DNA of 64,000 nt from Prevotella sp. BV3P1 (GTDB lineage: Bacteria; Bacteroidota; Bacteroidia; Bacteroidales; Bacteroidaceae). The notes beneath the pieces are model-generated. The model had not been told where the DNA came from. It searched no databases and saw only the letters and a program-made list of their open reading frames with translations. Below are positions 42,781-53,045 of this stretch, piece after piece. Every line of letters starts with the position of its first letter. Positions within the stretch are counted from its first letter, which is position 1. Location: assembly GCF_000479005.1 (NCBI RefSeq), contig NZ_AWXC01000034.1, positions 1 through 64,000 of the forward strand. Direction: 5' to 3'. The position numbers were made by a program, and so were the translations under genes.

Positions 42781-43561
42781 ATCATTTCAGCGCACTTATA
42801 AGAATTTAAAAATGATAAAGGAGGGTTTCTCGATCCTTCTTTCTCAATGATGATAAATTCCTTCAACCACAGGTTAGTATTGATACCCCTCTGTTGGTTT
42901 CAATTTAGGATTACGATTAGGGATGGCCCATATCAAGTCTGAATGCTTGAATGATAATCTCATCAATTGCGCCAAATATAGTCTTTTTGTATAGATTTTG
43001 CTTAATTTAACAAGTTAATAAGGTTTCATTTCAGCATGCCACACCGGTATGAATTTTCTTGACAACCTACCTCTTCATATTTCGCTTATTTCAAAATAGA
43101 CCTGCCTTGTGTCGCAAATTTGCCCTACAAATGTCATCTTTCTATGTTGTTCATTATGAATGGTTTACGTCTGTGGCATCGCTGCGTATCGTAATCTAAT
43201 ATGCCTTTGTAGGTTAAAAGCATTGCTTGAAGGGTGCAATTTGCATGCTTTTGCCTGGTTAAACCTTATCCATTGCCACCCTAAATGCTGCTTTTAATCG
43301 ATCAAAAACAAGAATTTGGGGGTAAAAATCTATTTTGCTTCCTAATTTACCTCCTGTTTGTCGCCTGTTTGCCTATTAATTTTTTCTATATTGAAAGTTT
43401 CAATGTGCCGTTTTTGGGGCGTTTATTGGTAAAAAAAGCGCACAATAGCTTCAATTTCTGTCTATGTGCATTCTATCCGAAAGCCTTCCGTCTATCCTTG
43501 ATTTTAACGAACGTAACGCTGGGGTGGACATAGCCTATCAAATAGAAAAGTGGGGCTTTTA
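42781..43561. other. Intergenic region without a convincing gene
   Basis: About 780 bp. The first 270 bp show no readable feature; from 43049 it is a diverged repeat shared with 50542-50900. An open frame at 43285-43533 is hydrophobic and Phe-rich without a family; it lies across the repeat, and the other copy is not open there, so it is not called a gene. Confidence 0.5.
43049..43412 (+). repeat. About 360-bp dispersed intergenic repeat, copy 1
   Basis: It starts ATGAATTTTCTTGACAAC and shares block after block, in the same order, with 50542-50900: CTTCATATTTCGCTTATTTC, TAAAAGCATTGCT, a later ATGCTTTT, GATGCTTTTAAT-like and ATTnATTTTTTC. The first 45 bp are almost identical, the rest weaker. 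No coding frame is shared. Confidence 0.65.
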
Positions 43562-43593
43562 TTTGGGTCGAACTAATAAAATGTTTATCTTTG
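43562..43593 (+). promoter_or_regulatory. Promoter of tRNA-Arg
   Basis: TTTG (43562-43565), 20-bp spacer, TATCTTTG (43586-43593): a complete consensus match 35 bp before the tRNA. Confidence 0.75.
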
Positions 43594-43627
43594 CACACCC
43601 ACACAATGCTGCGGCACACGCAGATTC

Positions 43628-43699
43628 GCTCCCATAGTTAAATGGATAGAACGTAGGTTTCCTAAACCTTTGATCCGGGTTCGATTCCCGGTGGGAGTA
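43628..43699 (+). tRNA. tRNA-Arg (anticodon CCT)
   Basis: A 72-nt cloverleaf: acceptor GCTCCCA/TGGGAGT, anticodon loop TTCCTAA giving CCT, T loop TTCGATT between CCGGG-type stems. Discriminator A43699; CCA is not encoded. No attachment-type duplication of its 3' end is seen nearby. Confidence 0.92.
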
Positions 43700-44168
43700 C
43701 TTTTTACAAACTATCAACGCCAGCCTGCCGTGCGCTTGCTCGTTTGTACCTTCGAAGTTGAAGTTTTTATTTTCCTACTTTCCTGCACGATTATCACTTG
43801 GCCACGCGCAAAAAGGGCTGTAAAATTGCCAACAAAGTGTCTGTTAAGCTTTTCAACGAGGATATCCCAGTCAGCCCTTGTGTTACTTTTAATTTAAGAT
43901 ACTTCATGGCCGAACCCACAGCTCCACCCTAGGCTACCATCTACATGCTGCACAGAAAATTCATGTTGCACATTTAAATAAAAATCACGATATATAACTG
44001 CGAGAATATAAGCGGGACATATATAGTGAGGGTGTACCATAAAGATGAATTGTGATACACCTTCCTACGATATTTCTGCACAGGAACTAATGGAAGAACC
44101 GCTTCTGTGAAAGAACGAATCAAGGAAAAACGCACTACAAGTTCAGTAGCGGCTCAAACTCAACTTGC
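43700..44168. other. Intergenic region, no gene called
   Basis: It contains a long-range inverted repeat (AAGGGCTG near 43814 and CAGCCCTT near 43874) and a hairpin with arms AGGGTGTA and TACACCTT (about 44029-44065). Two short frames after 44040 (about 22 and 28 residues, both Glu/Thr-rich) may be a decayed gene. No family is recognisable. Confidence 0.4.
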
Positions 44169-45491
44169 CTAAAATTGTACCTCTATAATCTTATCAATGC
44201 AATCCTTTGACAATGCCGTTGGCAAGGTAAGCACCACACCTGTCTGACATTTTTCCACCTTTACTGGCTGTTTGGTGTCATAGACAAAGGCTTTCTTGAT
44301 GCGCTGTTTGCCGATGGGCAACAGCAAACTACGGTCGTGCAGATTTAGAATATGCACAAAGAGACGATTGCCTTTCTGCGTGGTAACACCCCAATCGTGA
44401 GGCTTCACCATGCCCCCTCGAGTGCCATAAATCGTTTCTCCATACACTTTCATCCACTGTCCCACCTTCTGCAAGCGTTCCAAAGCCACGGCTGGAAGTT
44501 CGCCATCGGGCTGTGGCCCAATGTTCATCAATAGGTTAGCGTTCATGCCAGCCGCCTTGACAATGTAACGTATCAAGGTGGTATCCGATTTATAGTCCTG
44601 GTCGGTAATCTTATATCCCCACATACCATTCATCGTTTCGCACGTTTCCAACGGCAACCTACTGATGTCTTGCCCTGACAAACCAGCATTGTTCTCACCA
44701 GGTAAATCCCGTTCGAATATCTGAATGTCCTCGCCTTGGAAAGGAGTGGTGTGATGATTGTTACCCACCAAGCACGCTGGTTGCAAGCGATGAATGAGCT
44801 GATATTGCCCTTCCAGTTGCCAATCGAAATCGGGTTGCTGGTCCCACCACCCGTCAAACCATATCGCACCAATCTTTCCATAGTTGGTTAATAGTTCGGT
44901 CAGTTGGTTGTTCATAAACGCATAATAATGCTGCCAATTGCCTTGAGGGTTGGGACGCCCTGTTCCTCGTCCTGTTCTTCCCCACACTGCATCCTCTCTG
45001 TACCAGTCGATATGCGAATAATACAGATGCAGTCGGATGCCTTGCTTGTGACATTCGTCTGCCAACTCCTTCAAGATGTCACGCTTGAAAGGTGTTGCAT
45101 CCACGATATTATAGTCAGAATATCGAGTTTTGAACATAGAGAATCCCTCATGATGACGGGTAGTAAAGCAAATATACTTCGCTCCCGATGCCTTGATAGC
45201 CGATACCCAAGCAGCTGCATTGAACCGAGAAGGATAAAAACCTCCTGCCAGTTTAGCGTACTCTTTGTAGTTCAAATTCTTGTTGGTCATGGTCCACTCG
45301 CCCGTTGCCAACATGCTATACAAGCCCCAGTGCAGGAAAATACCAAACTTAGCGTCTTGAAACGCTTGGCGTGAAGCCATATTCTCTGCTGTTGGTTGAT
45401 AATCATGAGCTTTGGTTGTGGTAGCTACTGATTGTGCAAAAGCTGACACTGACAAGCACAAAGCCAGTGCCAAGGAAAATAATTGATTCAT
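44169..45491 (-). CDS. GH29 alpha-L-fucosidase
   Basis: A 440-residue secreted enzyme with signal peptide (cleavage near AFAQ). GH29 features: KFGIFLHWGLYSM (48-60), YICFTTRHHEGFSMF (106-120), and the nucleophile Asp213 in IWFDGWWD. It removes alpha-linked L-fucose from glycans. The length is shorter than two-domain members (about 480-700). It starts 19 bp after the mutS stop on the same strand, so it may be read through from mutS or have its own promoter inside that gene's end. Confidence 0.92.
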   Translation of the reverse strand: MNQLFSLALALCLSVSAFAQSVATTTKAHDYQPTAENMASRQAFQDAKFGIFLHWGLYSMLATGEWTMTNKNLNYKEYAKLAGGFYPSRFNAAAWVSAIKASGAKYICFTTRHHEGFSMFKTRYSDYNIVDATPFKRDILKELADECHKQGIRLHLYYSHIDWYREDAVWGRTGRGTGRPNPQGNWQHYYAFMNNQLTELLTNYGKIGAIWFDGWWDQQPDFDWQLEGQYQLIHRLQPACLVGNNHHTTPFQGEDIQIFERDLPGENNAGLSGQDISRLPLETCETMNGMWGYKITDQDYKSDTTLIRYIVKAAGMNANLLMNIGPQPDGELPAVALERLQKVGQWMKVYGETIYGTRGGMVKPHDWGVTTQKGNRLFVHILNLHDRSLLLPIGKQRIKKAFVYDTKQPVKVEKCQTGVVLTLPTALSKDCIDKIIEVQF

Positions 45492-45510
45492 ATATTAGAA
45501 TTTCACCTGG

Positions 45511-48174
45511 TTATTCTGCCCCTATGATTTTCTTGATTTCGTTAAGTTTGTTCAATGCCTCCATGGGTGTAAGGTTATTGATGTCAAGTCCGAGTATCTC
45601 GTCACGAACCTGACACAGCACGGGATCGTCCAGCTGAAAGAAGCTCAATTGCATGCCTTCCCTGCTCTCTTCCAAATGTTTCACGTTGGGCTTGCCCACC
45701 GAACCCACCTGACTGTTGTCCGACTCTAATTGTTTTAAAATTTCATTAGAGCGTTTGACGATGCTTCGTGGCATGCCCGCAATCTCGGCTACATGAATAC
45801 CAAAGCTGTGTTCTGAGCCGCCACGTTCCAACTTACGCATGAAAATCACCTTGCCATCTGCCTCTTTCACACTCACATTGTAATTGTGAATCCTCTGGAA
45901 ATGTTTCTCCATTTCGTTCAATTCATGGTAGTGTGTGGCAAAAAGCGTGCGCGCCCGTGCCCTCGGTTGCTCGTGTAAGTACTCCACAATTGCCCAGGCA
46001 ATGGAGATACCATCATAGGTTGATGTTCCTCTACCCAACTCATCGAAGAGCACCAGCGACCTGTTGGTGACGTTGTTCAGGATATTTGCCGCCTCTGTCA
46101 TCTCCACCATGAAGGTCGATTCACCTAAGGAAATATTGTCAGAAGCCCCTACGCGCGTGAAAATCTTATCCACCAAACCTATTTTCGCACGCTCCGCAGG
46201 TACGAAACAGCCTATCTGCGCCAATAGTACTATCAATGCCGTTTGACGCAACAGCGCCGACTTTCCAGCCATATTGGGTCCGGTAATCATCATGACCTGC
46301 TGTTTTTCCGTATCCAAGTAGATGTCGTTAGGCACGTAAGTCTCGCCTAAGGGCAATTGCATCTCGATGACAGGGTGGCGGCCTTGCTTGATGTCAAGGA
46401 CGTCGGTGGCGTCTATTTGCGGCCGCACATACTGGTTTTCCTCCGCCACCTGCGCAAAGCCAAGCAGACAATCCAAATGGGCTATCAGGTTGGCATCGAG
46501 TTGTATTTGCGGAATGTATGGCTGCATATCAACAATGAGTTCACGAAACAGCTTATCTTCCAACATCATGATGCGCTCGTCAGCCCCCAATATTTTCTCC
46601 TCATAAGCCTTCAGTTCCTCGGTAATGTAGCGTTCTGCCTGTGCCAATGTTTGCTTGCGAACCCAGTTCTCAGGCACTTTGTCCTTATACATGTTGCGCA
46701 CCTCGAGGTAATACCCAAACACGTTGTTATATCCCACCTTCAGCGATGCGATGCCCGTTCGCTCTACTTCACGCTCTTGTATCTGTATCAGATAATCCTT
46801 ACCGTTGCGCGATATTTGTCGCAGCTCGTCGAGTTCGGTATCATAACCATCGGCTATCACCCCACCCTTGTTCACCAACAGGGGCGGATCAGGTTGTATC
46901 TCGTGTTCAATGCGGTCGCGAATGGTATCGCAAAGCTGCAACTGTTCGCCAATTCTCCGCAAGCTTTCGTTCGATGCTTTCATGCAGGCAGCCTTCACGG
47001 GTTGTAGGGCTTGCAACGCATTCTTTAGCTGTACCACCTCTCGGGGCGACACTCTGCCCACAGCCACCTTTGAGATAATGCGCTCAAGGTCGCCTATGCG
47101 TTGAAATTGTTCACCCACCAACTGTCGAAAATCGGGGTCTTTGAAGAAATAATCCACCACATCCAAGCGTTGTTGAATGGGCGTTACGTCCTTCAACGGA
47201 AACACCATCCAGCGGCGAAGCATACGTCCTCCCATGGGTGTGATGGTCTTATCGATGATATTCAGCAACGACCGTCCCCCCTCTTGCATGGTGTCAATCA
47301 GCTCGAGCGAATGAATGGTAAACTTGTCCAACCGCACATAGCGTTCTTCTTCGATGCGGGCAAGCGACGTGATATGCCCGATATTCGTGTGTTGGGTAAT
47401 CTCCAAATACTGCAAAATGGCGCCCGAAGCCACGATACCGCTTTTCATTTGCTCTACGCCAAAGCCTTTCAGCGACTTGGTACCAAAGTGTTTCAGCAGT
47501 CGTTGGCGTGCGCTCTGCTCGGTAAACACCCAGTCTTCCAATTCAAAGACACAGTATTTGGTGCCAAAATGAGTATCAAAATTGCGCTTGTCGTTGCGGT
47601 CGTACAACACTTCCTTGGGCGCAAAGCTGCCCAATAGCTTCTCCACATAATCATAAGTACCCTCACCTGTGAGAAATTCGCCCGTCGAAATATCTAAAAA
47701 ACTCACGCCACAAGCCGCCTTACCAAAATGCACCGCTGCCAAGAAGTTGTTTTCCTTGTAGTTCAACACGTTATCCCCCATTGCCACACCTGGCGTCACC
47801 AGCTCGGTAATACCCCGCTTCACCATCTTGTCGGTGGCGGAAAGTCCCTTCTTACCTTTCAGTTCTTCTCGCTTTTTCTTAGGGTCTTCTAATTGGTCGC
47901 AAATAGCCACGCGCTTGCCAGCCCTTATCAATTTGGGCAGATAAGTATCAAGAGCATGGTGCGGAAAACCCGCCATAGCCGTTTCGCCACTATTGCCTCC
48001 ATTGTTTCTTTTCGTGAGCGTGATGCCCAAGATGCGCGAACCCTCAATGGCATCATCGCCATACGTCTCATAAAAGTCGCCACACCGAAAGAGCAACAGC
48101 GCATCAGGGTGCTGCCGCTTCATGCTGAAAAACTGTTTCATCATTGGTGTAAGACCTTTATCTTTCTGTGCCAT
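45511..48174 (-). CDS. mutS: DNA mismatch repair protein MutS
   Basis: An 887-residue MutS with all parts: the mismatch-reading GDFYETY motif (Phe34-x-Glu36), connector and lever domains, Walker [10 protein letters not shown] (about 630), Walker [17 protein letters not shown], and a signature STFMVEMTE. The C-terminal tail ends with the usual Bacteroidota FQLDDP and [19 protein letters not shown] segment for dimer/tetramer contacts. A consensus promoter lies at 48199-48229. No frameshift is seen, so mismatch repair should work. Confidence 0.97.
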   Translation of the reverse strand: MAQKDKGLTPMMKQFFSMKRQHPDALLLFRCGDFYETYGDDAIEGSRILGITLTKRNNGGNSGETAMAGFPHHALDTYLPKLIRAGKRVAICDQLEDPKKKREELKGKKGLSATDKMVKRGITELVTPGVAMGDNVLNYKENNFLAAVHFGKAACGVSFLDISTGEFLTGEGTYDYVEKLLGSFAPKEVLYDRNDKRNFDTHFGTKYCVFELEDWVFTEQSARQRLLKHFGTKSLKGFGVEQMKSGIVASGAILQYLEITQHTNIGHITSLARIEEERYVRLDKFTIHSLELIDTMQEGGRSLLNIIDKTITPMGGRMLRRWMVFPLKDVTPIQQRLDVVDYFFKDPDFRQLVGEQFQRIGDLERIISKVAVGRVSPREVVQLKNALQALQPVKAACMKASNESLRRIGEQLQLCDTIRDRIEHEIQPDPPLLVNKGGVIADGYDTELDELRQISRNGKDYLIQIQEREVERTGIASLKVGYNNVFGYYLEVRNMYKDKVPENWVRKQTLAQAERYITEELKAYEEKILGADERIMMLEDKLFRELIVDMQPYIPQIQLDANLIAHLDCLLGFAQVAEENQYVRPQIDATDVLDIKQGRHPVIEMQLPLGETYVPNDIYLDTEKQQVMMITGPNMAGKSALLRQTALIVLLAQIGCFVPAERAKIGLVDKIFTRVGASDNISLGESTFMVEMTEAANILNNVTNRSLVLFDELGRGTSTYDGISIAWAIVEYLHEQPRARARTLFATHYHELNEMEKHFQRIHNYNVSVKEADGKVIFMRKLERGGSEHSFGIHVAEIAGMPRSIVKRSNEILKQLESDNSQVGSVGKPNVKHLEESREGMQLSFFQLDDPVLCQVRDEILGLDINNLTPMEALNKLNEIKKIIGAE

Positions 48175-48198
48175 AGGGGAATATTTCTGTTGAATTTA

Positions 48199-48229
48199 CA
48201 AAGTTATCAAAAAACGATTGGTAGGCAAA
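48199..48229 (-). promoter_or_regulatory. Promoter of mutS
   Basis: Minus-strand TTTG (48229-48226), 19-bp spacer, TAACTTTG (48206-48199), about 25 bp before the start codon. Confidence 0.7.
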
Positions 48230-48303
48230 ACAATTGAGTCATTTTTAGAATTTTAAAAAAGTCTTGCTCCTTTATCCCAAATTTTAACAAACTGTCATTA
48301 TCG

Positions 48304-48903
48304 TTACTGAATTCCTATGAGCTTATGTAATTGCAAAGACAGTTTCCATTGGGGGTGTGTTTTCACAAACTGGATTGCTTGCTGCATAATTTCTTTATTC
48401 CTCAATTCATCGCCCACGTCACAAGGTTGCACATATCGTTCCTCCGACTCGATGCCAAACGTGCTTATCTGGTGTATGCCATCATACACCACCTTTATCT
48501 CGTTGGCTTGCTTAATATGCACGTCACCAGCTTCTATAAATGCCTTTTTTGGCGAACAGGTTACCCAATCAACTCCTTCCGGAATGGGATGAGTGCCGTT
48601 GGTTTCCATCGAAACATAATAACCATGTGCGTGAAAAAGCTGCAACAGTGCGGGCGTTACTTGCAAAGTAGGCTCTCCTCCGGTGATGACAACAAAGTTA
48701 CAGGGCGCATATCGTTGCACGTTTTCCATGATTTGACGTCCAGACATTTCCGTATACGCGTCAAAATTCGTATCGCAGAACGAGCAGCGTAGATTACATT
48801 TAGCAAACCTTACAAACACGGCTGCCCTACCTGCATGATGCCCTTCGCCCTGCAGAGAATAAAATATTTCGTTAACCTTATAGGTGCGCGCGTCGCGATT
48901 CAT
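48304..48903 (-). CDS. queE: 7-carboxy-7-deazaguanine synthase
   Basis: A 199-residue radical-SAM enzyme. The cluster motif CNLRCSFC (Cys36, Cys40, Cys43, CxxxCxxC) follows FYSLQGEGHHAGRAAVFVRF, typical of QueE; VITGGEPTL supplies the SAM-binding glycines. It makes 7-carboxy-7-deazaguanine from the QueD product. It is the last gene of queC-queD-queE, 12 bp after queD. GTP cyclohydrolase and queF are not in the window. Confidence 0.95.
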   Translation of the reverse strand: MNRDARTYKVNEIFYSLQGEGHHAGRAAVFVRFAKCNLRCSFCDTNFDAYTEMSGRQIMENVQRYAPCNFVVITGGEPTLQVTPALLQLFHAHGYYVSMETNGTHPIPEGVDWVTCSPKKAFIEAGDVHIKQANEIKVVYDGIHQISTFGIESEERYVQPCDVGDELRNKEIMQQAIQFVKTHPQWKLSLQLHKLIGIQ

Positions 48904-48915
48904 TTCCAGCTATAT

Positions 48916-49287
48916 TTACATGACGAGGTTTTCTATACCCACTATCTTTGTTTCGTCTATCGCCAGGGCCACGTTTCCTTCGCTTTCTCGCACCTCTGCC
49001 TTATAACACTCGTCGAATTGATTAACGACCCATCGCGCAATATTCTCCGCTGTAGGATTATAGGGAACGACGTCGTTGATGTAAGCATGGTCTAACCGGT
49101 CGTGAATGGCCTTTTTGATGTGCGTAAAATCGAACACCATCCCATCGGCGTTCAATTTGTCTTTCTTAAAAAGATACACGGTAATTATCCAGTTATGCCC
49201 ATGCAAACTTTGACACTTGCTTTCGTAAGAGAGCGAAAGCCGGTGAGCCGCACTGATTTCCATACGTTTGGATACGCAATAAATCAT
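48916..49287 (-). CDS. queD: 6-carboxy-5,6,7,8-tetrahydropterin synthase
   Basis: From the ATG at 49287 (MIYCVSKRMEISAAHRL) the product is 123 residues, the normal QueD size; the upstream extension to 49341 is not family-like. Zinc ligands His15, His29 and His31 (AAHRL, LHGHNW) and the catalytic Cys25 are present. It converts dihydroneopterin triphosphate for the queuosine pathway. Confidence 0.93.
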   Translation of the reverse strand: MIYCVSKRMEISAAHRLSLSYESKCQSLHGHNWIITVYLFKKDKLNADGMVFDFTHIKKAIHDRLDHAYINDVVPYNPTAENIARWVVNQFDECYKAEVRESEGNVALAIDETKIVGIENLVM

Positions 49288-49374
49288 ATTTCTTGATGTT
49301 ACCAGTAGGCGTTGAAAGAACGGCATGGGTTCTTTCCTCACCTCTTTTAATTTCTATTTGTTATCAATGCCTTT

Positions 49375-50031
49375 TTAGTCTTCGTATGGTGTGTCGTCCT
49401 TGATACCTGCAAACGCCAATGCCTCTTTGCGCTCAACGCATGTCCCACACTTGCCACACTGCCTGTCTCCGCCCTTATAACACGACCAGGTTTCGGCATA
49501 ATTGATACCCAGTTTCTTACCCCGCAAGGCTATCTCACCTTTGCTAATCTGCGTATAAGGTGCCAAGATGGTGACACCCTCAAAGGTTCCGGCAGCCATG
49601 GCTTGCGAAAAACTGTCGATAAACGCAGGCCGGCAGTCGGGGTATATGGTGTGGTCGCCGCCATGGTTGGCAATCATCACATATTTCAAATGGTTGCTTA
49701 CAGCCAATCCGCATCCCACGGCCAGCATGATTCCATTGCGGAAAGGCACAACCGTCGACTTCATGTTCTCTTCCTCATAATGCCCTTCGGGAATGGCATC
49801 ATCACCTTCCAACAGACTGCTTTTGAAGTAATCGTGCATAAACGACAGGGGGATGACGATGTGCCGAATGCCTAATCGGTCGCAATGCATCTTTGCCAAG
49901 GGTATTTCTTTTTGGTTATGATTGCTGCCATAATCGAATGAAACGCCTATAGCGATACGCTGTTGATACTCGTAAAGCATGGTAATGGAATCCATGCCAC
50001 CACTCACTATAATCAAACTGTCTTTTTCCAT
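49375..50031 (-). CDS. queC: 7-cyano-7-deazaguanine (preQ0) synthase
   Basis: From the ATG at 50031 (MEKDSLIIVSGGMDS) it is 218 residues. The PP-loop SGGMDS (10-15) binds ATP, and the zinc-binding cysteines lie in CYKGGDRQCGKCGTCVERKE near the C-terminus. It forms preQ0 from 7-carboxy-7-deazaguanine. It is first of the three que genes; spacing to queD is 87 bp. No preQ1 riboswitch was recognised upstream. Confidence 0.95.
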   Translation of the reverse strand: MEKDSLIIVSGGMDSITMLYEYQQRIAIGVSFDYGSNHNQKEIPLAKMHCDRLGIRHIVIPLSFMHDYFKSSLLEGDDAIPEGHYEEENMKSTVVPFRNGIMLAVGCGLAVSNHLKYVMIANHGGDHTIYPDCRPAFIDSFSQAMAAGTFEGVTILAPYTQISKGEIALRGKKLGINYAETWSCYKGGDRQCGKCGTCVERKEALAFAGIKDDTPYED

Positions 50032-50541
50032 TTTATTCCTTTCCGTTCTTGTTATCCACATGATGTCTTTCTGCTTACGGAGAAAGCTTAGGTACTAAGT
50101 TGTTCACCAAGGGGTGGTGTACAATCAATATCTACGTTTTTCTTTATCAATAACTCCGCTAATTCTCATTTAGTCGGTTAAAAATAAGATGGTTGAGTCA
50201 TGAATTTCAGTTCATTCCGTATCTTATGCGCACACACCTAACCAAAAGTTACTTAGTCATGCCATCAAAGAACTCCTTGGCTGTCGGCGGATAGCCGCGT
50301 AAGCATTCGCTCAACTCTTAACGAACTATTGTGAAATTGTCATAGTGGCTTTATCAAATGCTTTTGCAAAAATACGAAATGAATCTGAGTACAGCAAGCA
50401 AAATGCCGGAAACCATCCCGGCAAACGGTAAGGAAAGAACATGAAAAACTGTGGTGCCCTTCTTTTTCAGAGCCACGCATTCCTGTGGTCCCTTCTGCAA
50501 AAACAGCCACAGCATCATGCGAGTGATGACTGGTCATGATG
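50032..50541. other. Intergenic region, no gene called
   Basis: No promoter with both boxes was found for queC. A small inverted repeat CACC-AAGG-GGTG is at about 50106-50117. A short minus-strand frame (50340-50561) has no family and is not called. Confidence 0.4.
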
Positions 50542-50900
50542 ATGAATTTTCTTGACAACACACCGCTTCATATTTCGCTTATTTCAAAACAACCTTGATT
50601 GCTGCCGCAAATTCATCCAAAATAGGCCGCATTCTTATTTGACTAATTATTAATATCTTACGTCGGTATGGTGTTGATGTGCGTCCATCTTACATGCGCC
50701 TTTAAGCTAAAAGCATTGCTATTAGGGTGAAACATCCATGCTTTTACCTGATTGGGGCATACAGATTGGCGGTCAAAAAGATGCTTTTAATGGTGTAAAA
50801 ACAAAGATTTGAGGGTGAAAGTCGGTTTTTCCTGCTACGACAACTGCCTGTATGCATCCTCCAAGCCTATTGATTTTTTCCAGATTGAAAATATTAAAGG
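50542..50900 (+). repeat. About 360-bp dispersed intergenic repeat, copy 2
   Basis: Same order of conserved blocks as 43049-43412, starting ATGAATTTTCTTGACAAC. Its right end reaches the stop codon of the LtaS-like gene at 50894. Confidence 0.65.
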
Positions 50901-53041
50901 GCTGTTTTAAGGCTGTTTTTGGATAAAAAATTAAACAATTTTTGGCGTGCAAATGCCCTCACTTGGGCAGATGCGCCTGTGTTTTGTGAAGCTCGTAGAG
51001 AGCGGTTAAAGCGGGCAGATTCGATGACCTGCCCCGTCATACTGCCGGCCGAGTGCCTGCAAGGGTGGGGCATCAGCTTGTCGTTCACCATCCTGTACAT
51101 GTATTGTTGGATGATGGCTTTCAGTTCTTGCTCCATCTTGCGCTGTTCCTTTACCCTCCCCTTTAGGTTGTGGCGCATCAGTAGGTCGTCCAAGGCATAG
51201 ATGCCACGCGTTTGCTGACCGTCGAACTGCAACACATAGCCATACTTACAATACTGATAGATGCCGTTGAGGTAGTTTACGGCGTAGGTTTCTGCGGCGG
51301 GAGTGGTCATCAGGTCGCAGCCGAACGACAAGAAAGGCTTGTCGTAGCCCAACAGACTCAGCACGGTGGGCAGGATGTCTATCTGCTGTGCAATGCCGTC
51401 GTGCATGCCCACGGGCACCTCTCCGCTGGGATCAAAGATGATGAGCGGCGCCGAAAAACCGCCGATGTCAGTCTGATACTGCGCATGGTCGCTCAGGTTG
51501 GTGTGGTCGCTGGTCAGCACGAAGAGGGTGTTCTTGTACCACGGTTGCTGCTTGGCCGCTTCGAAAAACTTGCCGATGGCCATGTCGGTATAGCGTATGC
51601 ACTTGTGGATGGGCAGCCCCTCTTCGGGATACACGTCCTTGTATTTTTCCGGAATGACGTAGGGCGTGTGGCTCGACACGGTGAAACAGGCCGTCATGAA
51701 GGGTTCTTTCATCTCGCCAATCTTCGTACACCAGTATTGCAGGAAAGGCTCATCCCAGATGCCCCAGTGCCCATCAAAGTCGGCATCGCCGCCAAATCGG
51801 TGGTCGGCGGCATAGTCTTGCCGGCCATAGTACGCTTGGAAGCCCACCTTGTTGGCAAAAGCCAGGAATCCCATGCTGCCCCGGTTGGCACCGTGGAAGA
51901 ACGCCGTGTGGTAGCCCTCGCGCGCCAACAGGCCGGCCATGCTGGTGTAATTGTTCATCGAGGCGGTGGTGAGCACGAACGGTTCTTTAAACATAGGAAT
52001 GCCACAGAGCACGGATGGCATGCCATCAATGCTCTTCCGTCCGTTACAGAACGAGTATTTGTAGGTGGCACTTTGGCTGATAAGCTGGTCAACGTATGGA
52101 GTGTAGCCCTTGTACCGACCGTTTTCGAGCTGTTGGTTGAAAGCTCCGATATACTCGCGGCCAAAACTTTCGACAATCAGCACCACCACGTTCGTCTTTT
52201 GGAACGCATGAGTGGGCTTTGGATGGTGTATCGGCGTGAACACTTTGGCGGCAGCCTCGATGTTGGGATAGTAGGTGGGAACGTCGAAAACGTTCTTCCC
52301 AATGGTTCTGATCAATGAGAACGGCGTGTTGAGTACCAGCGCACACTCGGTTGGACGGCCCACGTATTGGTTGGCGTTGTTGACGGTGATGGGGCGTATT
52401 CCCGACCCCAGTCCACCCCGGCAGGCACCGATGATGAGGGGAGTGAGCAAGGCCAGCAGCACAAACTGGATGAGGCCGAACTTCCATCGCTGTGTGGCGG
52501 TGGCGTAATGTGTGTGTACGGTGCGGGGCATGACGTAGAGTTTCCACAGCAGGGTGATGACTATGATGGCCAACAGCACGAGATACCAGTGGCCCACCAA
52601 CTCGCCCCAAAATACGTCGGCGAGGTTGTTTTCGTTGCGAAATTCGCTGAATACGCTCGTCGTGGTGCGCCGCAGGGTGTAAGGAAAGTACACCGAGTCG
52701 CACAAGTTGATGATCAGCGTCAGCGCATTGATGACCACAAACACCCATTTGCACATCAGATGATAGCCTCTGCGCTCCTTGATCCACAGCGGAAAGAGCA
52801 TCAGTAGGATGTACAGGGCATTGGTGTAGGCGATGGCGGAGCGGTCGAAGATGTAACCACCGTAGAACAATTCGATCAGATGGGACGCCGACAGGTTGCC
52901 GGAGAAATAGCTGTAATTCTCGAAAAGGAATTCCACGCGGGCAATGAAGTATACCACGAATGCCATCAACAGGTTGAGGATCATGGCGCCGAAAGGCCCG
53001 AAAGAAGTGTGTAGGAATGTTGCTTTTACTTGTTTCATCAT
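50894..53041 (-). CDS. LtaS/MdoB-like membrane sulfatase-fold transferase (Ser variant)
   Basis: From the ATG at 53041 it is 715 residues, starting 4 bp after the ABC gene stop; the frame also runs upstream into that gene. Five N-terminal membrane helices precede a periplasmic sulfatase-fold domain with VVLIVESFGREYIGAF (metal Glu), GRKSIDGMPSVL (nucleophile region), GHWGIWDEPF and LTSDHTN. Where LtaS has the catalytic Thr, this protein has Ser (GRKSIDG). The family moves phosphoglycerol or phosphoethanolamine; in Bacteroidota the substrate is not known. It is coupled to the ABC exporter upstream. Confidence 0.82.
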   Translation of the reverse strand: MMKQVKATFLHTSFGPFGAMILNLLMAFVVYFIARVEFLFENYSYFSGNLSASHLIELFYGGYIFDRSAIAYTNALYILLMLFPLWIKERRGYHLMCKWVFVVINALTLIINLCDSVYFPYTLRRTTTSVFSEFRNENNLADVFWGELVGHWYLVLLAIIVITLLWKLYVMPRTVHTHYATATQRWKFGLIQFVLLALLTPLIIGACRGGLGSGIRPITVNNANQYVGRPTECALVLNTPFSLIRTIGKNVFDVPTYYPNIEAAAKVFTPIHHPKPTHAFQKTNVVVLIVESFGREYIGAFNQQLENGRYKGYTPYVDQLISQSATYKYSFCNGRKSIDGMPSVLCGIPMFKEPFVLTTASMNNYTSMAGLLAREGYHTAFFHGANRGSMGFLAFANKVGFQAYYGRQDYAADHRFGGDADFDGHWGIWDEPFLQYWCTKIGEMKEPFMTACFTVSSHTPYVIPEKYKDVYPEEGLPIHKCIRYTDMAIGKFFEAAKQQPWYKNTLFVLTSDHTNLSDHAQYQTDIGGFSAPLIIFDPSGEVPVGMHDGIAQQIDILPTVLSLLGYDKPFLSFGCDLMTTPAAETYAVNYLNGIYQYCKYGYVLQFDGQQTRGIYALDDLLMRHNLKGRVKEQRKMEQELKAIIQQYMYRMVNDKLMPHPCRHSAGSMTGQVIESARFNRSLRASQNTGASAQVRAFARQKLFNFLSKNSLKTAL

Positions 53042-53045
53042 TGCC

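Noticed and set aside
43285..43533. 82-residue hydrophobic plus-strand frame
   Set aside because: It lies over a dispersed repeat whose second copy has stops in the same part; there is no promoter or family support.
51212..52318. 368-residue open frame on the plus strand
   Set aside because: Antisense to the LtaS-like gene at 50894-53041, with no recognisable domain; explained by codon bias of the true gene.
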